From an uncultured Oscillospiraceae bacterium (GTDB taxonomy: Bacteria; Bacillota; Clostridia; Oscillospirales; Acutalibacteraceae), in the NCBI GenBank assembly GCA_900553525.1, contig USDZ01000015.1, positions 1-18,157 on the forward strand: a stretch of 18,157 nucleotides of DNA. Direction: 5' to 3'. Below the pieces are notes generated by a model. That model searched no databases and was not told where the DNA came from. It saw only the letters and a list, made by a program, of their open reading frames with translations. The first letter of the stretch is position 1. Every line of letters starts with the position of its first letter. The position numbers and the translations under genes are program-made. Below are positions 13,313 to 18,157 of this stretch, piece after piece.

Positions 13313-16300
13313 TTGAATGCGGACGGCCGGTATGAGATGGATGGGACGGCGAACGACATTCATGGCCTGAGCCAGTATACGGGACTGAGCGGAGAAGGGG
13401 ACGTGTATGTATTAAGTGGATGGACGCAGGCGAAATCGGTCATGAGTTCGGAACGGTGCGAGAAGCCAGTCCGGCTAGTAGCGCGTGTAGACTATAACGA
13501 CGGGACACACCAGTACACGGAAATCGCGTTCAACGCGGCGTGTGAGGAAGAGCAGTTTGTGTCCGGGAAGGTGGATACGCGCTGGGAGGGAGAGAGCAAG
13601 CCGTATGACAACATCGCGGTGATGGCGCTGTATGAAGACAACGTGAATGAGGCGGCATTCTGGGATTTGTGCCTGCAGAAAGACGTCTACGGGAACAGTT
13701 ATGCGTACGACAAAGAGGGGAATCTGAAGAACGCGGTGGATCAAGCGCAAGAGGAATCAAGTTTTACATATAGCGGAGCGGACCTGTCGAAGCTGGTGGA
13801 GCCGACGGGGAATTTCAAGCTGTATGCATACGACGAGAAGGGGAACGTGATACGAGCAGACACGGCGGGAGGCGTAGCGACGACGATCGGGTACGACGAG
13901 TATGGGAACGCGGTGACATCGTCGACGTTTGAACACGGATTCGAGGAAGAGCCGGAGATCGGGGAGACGTATATACTGGTGAACAAGAAAAGCGGCCTGA
14001 CGATGACGATGGAGGATGGCTCCAGCGGGAGCCGCGGGGTGAAACTGAGCAAGAGCCGGGAAGGGGAAGGAAGCCGGTTTGAACTAGGGGAATATGTGTG
14101 GGATATGAGTCTGAGGACGCTCAAGCCGGAGGGGACGAATCTGTACCTGGGTTTTGAGGAGATGGGGGACTTTGAACTGGGAGAATTGAGCGAAGGGTCA
14201 TATGGATTAAAGCTGGAGAAGAACGAAGACGGGTCATACCGGATCCACTGTGAGGGAACGGGGAAATATCTGAGCGTCCGGGAAGGAAGCACGGAGGAAA
14301 ACGCAGTCGTGGTGGGAGACCCGGAATATCGGAACACGAATGGGGAGCACCCGGAACAGGACTGGTATCTGCAAACGGCGGACGCACCAGAGGGGGAGCG
14401 GATGGTAACGTCGGTGGAGTATACGGAAAACGGCGCGTATGCGGAGAAAATTACAGACGAACGGGGAGAGGAAATCCGCTATGAATATGACGAAGATCTA
14501 GGACTGGTGCTGGAGGCGGAGGACCCGGAAGGGAACAAGACGGTATACAGTTATGACGAGGAGAACGACCAGCTGAAGAAGGTGGAAGTGAAAAGCGGGG
14601 AGACGGTCAAGGATACGGTGACATATGGGTACCACTACGACCGGCTGACGAGGATAGAACACAACGGAATCCAATACAGGCTGATAATGGATGGATTCGG
14701 GAATCTGAAGAAGACGATGGTCGGGGAGGAAGTGCTGTCGGAGAACGAATACGAGAGCAACAATGGGAATCTGACCAAGATGGAATACGGGAACGGGGAA
14801 TATGTGGAATATGAGTATGACAGCCGGGACCGTATAAGGGAAAGAAGCGTAAACGGGGAAACAGAAGCGTCATACGAGTACGACAAGCAGGGAAAGCTGT
14901 ATCGGTATGAGGATTTGCGGATCGGCTACAGCGAGCGGTATGAGTACGATATGGCGGGACGGCTGAGGAGACTGCTTCGGACGGGAAGCATGGGAGTGGA
15001 AAAGGTATACGGATACGGAGCCGGGAACCTGCTGGAGTGGGAAAGGACGCGGCTTGGGAACCGAGAATACCGTCTGGAGGCGGAGTACGACGAGGACAGC
15101 CGTCCGATAGAGTACCGGTTGAAACGGGACGGAATCGAACGAAACCGGACGGAATATACATATGATGGATTGGGGAGATTGGAGAAGAGCGAGGTTTGGT
15201 CAAGGGGGAAGAGTGAGGCGAGTGTAAGCAATGAGATTGAATACCTGTCCGGTGGTTCCGGGAAGACAACGGGACTGGTGGAGAAGCTGACGGTGAACGG
15301 ACGGAGCTACACGGCAGAATACGACGGGAACGGAAACATCGTGCGGTTGACAGACAGCCTGTTGGGGGCGACGGAGTACGAATACGACGCGCTGAACCAA
15401 CTGACGAAGGTGAAGCAGCCGGACGGGACAGAGTACACGTATGTGTATGACGCGGGAGGAAACCTGAAGCAGTGGAATAAGAACGGGCAAACACAGCACG
15501 TGGTGCAGTATGCGATGACGGGTTGGAAAGACCAGATAATATACCTGGACGGGACGGCGATAACGTATGACGGAGTGGGGAATCCACTGACGTGGCGGCA
15601 GGGAATGGCGCTGACATGGGAGTCAGGGCGGCAGCTTTCGTCTTTACAAAAAGGGAATATGGGAGTAAGCTATGAGTATACGGCGGAGGGACGCCGGAGC
15701 AAGAAAACGGTGAACGGGACAGAGACGAGATATGTATGGGATGGAGATCGTCTGCTGAGCGAGACAAAAGGGAACGAGACGATCTATTACCTGTACCACG
15801 GGTCAAGCCTGGTGGGGCTGGAGTACAAGGGAAGCGAGTACTATTACGAGTACAACCTGCAGGGAGACGTAGCCGGAATTGTAAACAGTTCAGGACAGAA
15901 CGTGGTGAGGTATACCTACAGCGCGTGGGGGAAACCGGAAAGCTGCACGGGGAACACAGAGCTTGGAGAAGCCAATCCGATTCGGTACCGTGGGTATTAC
16001 TACGACGCCGAGACGGGGTTCTATTACCTTCTTTCCCGCTATTACGATCCCGATGTCGGCAGGTTCCTCAATGCGGATAATGCGATTCCCAGTACGGGCG
16101 AGTCTGTGCAAGGTTATAATCTGTTTGTCTATTGTTTTAATAACCCGGTTAACATGGATGATCAATCCGGGCACTGGCCGCAGTGGTTAAAAAATGCAGC
16201 GAAAGCAGTCGGAAGTTTTGTAACCAAAGTTAAGGCGGTGTTCAGCATACCGACAACCGCTGCAAAAATTGCTGTGGCCTCAACAGTAGCAGTAGCAAGC

Positions 16301-16744
16301 GGGAAAGCAACGGTTGAAGATGTTGTGAATGACGTTAAAAACTATGATTTCTCTAATAAAGACGAACAGAAATGCTTAGATGCTAAGGTGTTTTCATCGT
16401 ATAATGGAACGCCTGTATTAAAACACGATATATCTGGAATAACATCATTCTCAGTATCAAACACAATCATTTTAAACAAAAGCGAAACTGTCAATAATGG
16501 GGGGATAGATACTGTAAAACATGAATGGGGCCACACGGTACAACAAAGTTTAATTGGTACCCCAAAGTATATGACTCGAATAGCCGCACCTTCAATCATA
16601 AGCTGTATAGCAAATCCTTCCTCAAAAACATACTATTCACTGCCGTGGGAAAGGACAGCGGATTTCTTCGGCGGGGCAAATCGCTCTACTGGATATTATG
16701 CAGGTTCTGATGTTGTGGCAGGATGGTATTTAATCATGCCTTAA
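13313..16744 (+). CDS. 5'-truncated Rhs/YD-repeat protein with HEWGH metalloprotease-like C-terminal tip
   Basis: 1143 residues from TTG 13313 (weak AGGGG 5 bases upstream). The open frame extends back to 13268 and encodes IKFWERYNSCHTGDVLN, which fits the lectin-like domain, so the gene is probably a fragment of a longer Rhs protein: no signal peptide, no N-terminal secretion or plug domain. In order: a carbohydrate-binding-like domain (about 1-125, YVLSGWTQAKSV); YD repeats; a ricin-type beta-trefoil-like domain (about 218-354); many YD repeats (YEYDSRDRIRE, YTYDGLGRLEK, AEYDGNGNIVRLTD); the Rhs core (888-955, ETGFYYLLSRYYDPDVGRF); and a variable tip (957-1143). The tip has a hydrophobic/amphipathic stretch, the zinc-binding HEWGH (His1070, Glu1071, His1074) and Glu1113 in PWERTADFFGG as a possible third ligand. 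A toxic protease function is inferred. Confidence 0.85.
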   Translation: MNADGRYEMDGTANDIHGLSQYTGLSGEGDVYVLSGWTQAKSVMSSERCEKPVRLVARVDYNDGTHQYTEIAFNAACEEEQFVSGKVDTRWEGESKPYDNIAVMALYEDNVNEAAFWDLCLQKDVYGNSYAYDKEGNLKNAVDQAQEESSFTYSGADLSKLVEPTGNFKLYAYDEKGNVIRADTAGGVATTIGYDEYGNAVTSSTFEHGFEEEPEIGETYILVNKKSGLTMTMEDGSSGSRGVKLSKSREGEGSRFELGEYVWDMSLRTLKPEGTNLYLGFEEMGDFELGELSEGSYGLKLEKNEDGSYRIHCEGTGKYLSVREGSTEENAVVVGDPEYRNTNGEHPEQDWYLQTADAPEGERMVTSVEYTENGAYAEKITDERGEEIRYEYDEDLGLVLEAEDPEGNKTVYSYDEENDQLKKVEVKSGETVKDTVTYGYHYDRLTRIEHNGIQYRLIMDGFGNLKKTMVGEEVLSENEYESNNGNLTKMEYGNGEYVEYEYDSRDRIRERSVNGETEASYEYDKQGKLYRYEDLRIGYSERYEYDMAGRLRRLLRTGSMGVEKVYGYGAGNLLEWERTRLGNREYRLEAEYDEDSRPIEYRLKRDGIERNRTEYTYDGLGRLEKSEVWSRGKSEASVSNEIEYLSGGSGKTTGLVEKLTVNGRSYTAEYDGNGNIVRLTDSLLGATEYEYDALNQLTKVKQPDGTEYTYVYDAGGNLKQWNKNGQTQHVVQYAMTGWKDQIIYLDGTAITYDGVGNPLTWRQGMALTWESGRQLSSLQKGNMGVSYEYTAEGRRSKKTVNGTETRYVWDGDRLLSETKGNETIYYLYHGSSLVGLEYKGSEYYYEYNLQGDVAGIVNSSGQNVVRYTYSAWGKPESCTGNTELGEANPIRYRGYYYDAETGFYYLLSRYYDPDVGRFLNADNAIPSTGESVQGYNLFVYCFNNPVNMDDQSGHWPQWLKNAAKAVGSFVTKVKAVFSIPTTAAKIAVASTVAVASGKATVEDVVNDVKNYDFSNKDEQKCLDAKVFSSYNGTPVLKHDISGITSFSVSNTIILNKSETVNNGGIDTVKHEWGHTVQQSLIGTPKYMTRIAAPSIISCIANPSSKTYYSLPWERTADFFGGANRSTGYYAGSDVVAGWYLIMP
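15642..15696 (+). repeat. 55-bp exact repeat, copy 1 (inside Rhs YD region)
   Basis: Identical over 55 bases to 18103-18157. It encodes a YD repeat (LQKGNMGVSYEYTAEGR, residues 778-794) about 110 residues before the Rhs core. Copy 2 is cut by the window end, so the true repeat may be longer. Confidence 0.95.
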
Positions 16745-16769
16745 TTGATATTTTGGAAGGAGTACATTT

Positions 16770-17171
16770 ATGAAAAAATTATTATTCATTACTTTGTTTT
16801 TACTTGTTTTATTGACTTTTACTAGTTGCGGCGAAAAAACGTATTTGTTTAAAAATTCTGTTGATGAAATTGAAAGCATAGAAATTGTGTCGGCAGAAAA
16901 CAGCCTTGAGTTTACCGTTACAAAAACTCTTTCCGAAACAGAAAAAGAAGATTTTTTAGAACAATTTCAAATGATTAAATTTTATAGTTATTTTGTTGGA
17001 GATCCAATGTCGGTCAATGGAGATGCTGTAAAAATAACTTATCAGAATGGAGACTATGAAATGATTTGTTATTACTGGGCTGAATATGTGAAAAACGGCG
17101 AGGTTTATTTTGTTCAGAAAAGTTGTGATGAAAAGGATTTTAACGAACTTCTTAATAGCTTTTTAGAATAA
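16770..17171 (+). CDS. Small lipoprotein, candidate immunity protein for the Rhs tip
   Basis: A 133-residue protein with a lipoprotein signal peptide: KK, a hydrophobic stretch (LLFITLFLLVLLTF) and Cys20 after TS. The mature part is acidic with alternating beta-strand and helical character (EIESIEIVSAENSLEFTV, AVKITYQNGDYEMICYYW). I do not recognise a named family. AAGGAG (16757-16762) is 7 bases before the ATG, and the gene begins 25 bases after the Rhs stop, the usual place for the immunity gene of a polymorphic toxin. Anchoring outside the membrane would fit protection against a secreted protease from sister cells. It is AT-rich like the toxin tip, so the two were probably acquired together. 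Function is inferred from position. Confidence 0.7.
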   Translation: MKKLLFITLFLLVLLTFTSCGEKTYLFKNSVDEIESIEIVSAENSLEFTVTKTLSETEKEDFLEQFQMIKFYSYFVGDPMSVNGDAVKITYQNGDYEMICYYWAEYVKNGEVYFVQKSCDEKDFNELLNSFLE

Positions 17172-17418
17172 TTGCCTTATCTATACAGCCGAAAAATAGT
17201 TTCAATGTTTTTCTCAAAAAGGTTCCAGGAAAGTTCCTGGCAAATGCCGTGGAATCACAACGGCGATACTGGCTGGCCAAGCGTCTCTTTTTCAGTAGTT
17301 TACTGGAATGGGAATAAAAAGTTTTCTAATAGATTCCTGGGAGTCAAACTATCAACGGCGAGAGTTATCTACCACAGAACCAATTTACTGGTGCGCGCCG
17401 TAGTTGGAGGTGATGGTA
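17172..17418 (+). other. Intergenic stretch with coding-like remnants
   Basis: 247 bases between the lipoprotein and the membrane protein. A 109-codon frame crosses it but has no ribosome binding site and overlaps the next gene. Protein-like segments lie in two different frames (RRYWLAKRLFFSSLLEWE, then NKKFSNRFLGVKLSTARVI), suggesting a decayed gene rather than an active one. It also holds an inverted repeat, CCAGGAA-AG-TTCCTGG (17225-17240). Confidence 0.35.
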
Positions 17419-17961
17419 ATGGATATTTGGATGATTATATCCGTAATCCTTATTCCGACATGTGTAATGATTATACTTTCCGTAATTCAGAATTGGGGTA
17501 GTAAGACAATTGAAATAAAATCTGATAAACATTTTGTTATTATGATTCCCAATATAGTTTGGGTGATTGGAATGGTCTGTGCCATAATGGCGTTATTAGT
17601 TATGCTTGGGTTTACACTTTTTTCGAACGAGTTGCCTCATCTAATCTTCTATCTTGTTTTTGGCTCCTTCTTTGGACTTGGACTTTATTTGATTTTAAAA
17701 ACACTTTATTTCAAAGTGATAGTAGCGGATGAAAAGATAACAGTTTTCGCCACTTTTAGAAAACCCTATACATTTACTTTTAGCGAAATTATTTCAGCGA
17801 TACGTCAAGTTAAAAAAAATCAAATAAAATCTGAAAGGATTGTTATTAAAACAGTCTCTGGGAAAAGAGTGGTAGTGGAAAGCAGTGAAATCTCGTATAA
17901 AAGATTTATGCAAAGAATCAAATCTGAGGTTAAAAGTGAATATTTGTTTGGATTTGAATAG
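17419..17961 (+). CDS. Membrane protein with PH-like C-terminal domain (DUF6560-like)
   Basis: 180 residues: three hydrophobic segments (about 3-22, 46-68 and 72-95), then a soluble domain of beta strands ending in a helix (KVIVADEKITVFATF, YTFTFSEIISAIRQV, RIVIKTVSGKRVVVES, YKRFMQRIKSEVKSE), which looks like a bacterial PH-type domain. From memory it resembles the clostridial DUF6560 family; this was not checked. The ATG at 17419 has TTGGAGG 8 bases upstream; an upstream in-frame TTG and an ATG at 17413 are less suitable. It lies downstream of the Rhs tip and lipoprotein in the same AT-rich segment. It may be a second immunity or accessory protein, or a gene carried over from an earlier cassette. 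Confidence 0.7.
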   Translation: MDIWMIISVILIPTCVMIILSVIQNWGSKTIEIKSDKHFVIMIPNIVWVIGMVCAIMALLVMLGFTLFSNELPHLIFYLVFGSFFGLGLYLILKTLYFKVIVADEKITVFATFRKPYTFTFSEIISAIRQVKKNQIKSERIVIKTVSGKRVVVESSEISYKRFMQRIKSEVKSEYLFGFE

Positions 17962-18042
17962 GCCTTAAGTTAAATGCTTGGTGAAACAGCTAACCATGAT
18001 TTGTGTTAGAGGATTTACTTTTTTCCTTTTGAACATTTTATT

Positions 18043-18087
18043 TTATAGGAATCCCGCCGTCTGGACAGGACGGCGGGATTCCTATAA
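18043..18087 (+). terminator. 19-bp-stem hairpin at the end of the toxin-immunity cassette
   Basis: Arms 18043-18061 and 18069-18087 are perfectly complementary (19 bp, 7-nt loop). No T-tract follows directly. It lies 15 bases before the second Rhs copy and 81 bases after the membrane protein gene. Either terminator or cassette-boundary element. Confidence 0.6.
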
Positions 18088-18102
18088 GGAGAAAGCCTTT
18101 AA

Positions 18103-18157
18103 CTTTACAAAAAGGGAATATGGGAGTAAGCTATGAGTATACGGCGGAGGGACGCCG
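18103..18157 (+). pseudogene. Start of a second, displaced Rhs module (55-bp repeat copy 2, cut by window end)
   Basis: These last 55 bases are identical to 15642-15696 of the Rhs gene, so a second copy of the YD region begins here without start codon or upstream Rhs sequence. The frame is open to the window end and reads LQKGNMGVSYEYTAEGR. The expected continuation is the YD repeats, the Rhs core and a different C-terminal tip with its own immunity gene, as in displaced 'orphan' Rhs cassettes. Only the start is visible. Confidence 0.8.

Noticed and set aside
14607..15806. 399-codon open frame on the minus strand opposite the Rhs gene
   Set aside because: It is Ser/Pro/Arg-rich with no recognisable domain and is a by-product of the purine-rich, T-poor coding strand of the Rhs gene.
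17172..17501. 109-codon plus-strand frame between the lipoprotein and membrane protein genes
   Set aside because: Begins at a TTG directly after the lipoprotein stop with no ribosome binding site and overlaps the start of the better supported membrane protein gene.

Overview
The window looks like a chromosomal segment of an anaerobic Firmicute, most likely a clostridial (Oscillospiraceae-like) bacterium. The pointers are AGGAGG-type ribosome binding sites, TTGACA/TATAAT promoters, a B12-dependent methionine synthase, RarA, CarD, an HxlR regulator, a macrodomain/sirtuin pair and a clostridial-style Rhs/YD-repeat gene. This assignment rests on recognising families by eye; no database search was run. 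No rRNA, tRNA, CRISPR array or recognisable transposase was seen.

Layout. 1-7.2 kb is housekeeping: the 3' part of a methionine synthase (metH), a strong terminator, a CmpB-type small membrane protein, and nth (endonuclease III, minus strand), which diverges from a uracil-DNA-glycosylase-fold deoxyinosine glycosylase gene through two overlapping promoters. A plus-strand run of glyA, a serine esterase and rarA follows, ending in a terminator. 7.2-8.1 kb holds a possible small minus-strand membrane protein and an exported ComEA-like helix-hairpin-helix protein. 8.1-10.3 kb is a redox/electrophile-type module: hxlR (minus) diverges from an NAD(P)H-binding protein and an MBL-like protein, with repeated dyads that look like regulator sites. 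10.3-12.0 kb carries a zinc macrodomain ADP-ribosyl hydrolase overlapping a class M sirtuin (SirTM), a reversible protein ADP-ribosylation pair. 12.0-13.2 kb has a CarD-type regulator and mscL, convergent on a shared 21-bp-stem terminator.

13.27-18.16 kb is an accessory Rhs island. A 5'-truncated Rhs/YD-repeat gene with a ricin-like insertion ends in the conserved Rhs core, followed by a variable C-terminal domain with an HEWGH zinc-protease motif. A small lipoprotein gene (candidate immunity) and a three-helix membrane protein follow. After a 19-bp-stem hairpin, a 55-bp exact copy of the Rhs YD region begins and runs off the window end. This is the layout expected for an array of displaced Rhs C-terminal toxin modules that recombine through the shared core. 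Base composition switches abruptly inside the Rhs core (about 16018) and again to AT-rich sequence in the toxin/immunity part, so the island is a visible mosaic.

The most interesting candidates are the Rhs metalloprotease-like tip with its partner genes and the second Rhs copy at the edge; the macrodomain-SirTM pair lacking its usual GcvH-L/LplA partners; and the two dyads flanking the hxlR divergent promoters.
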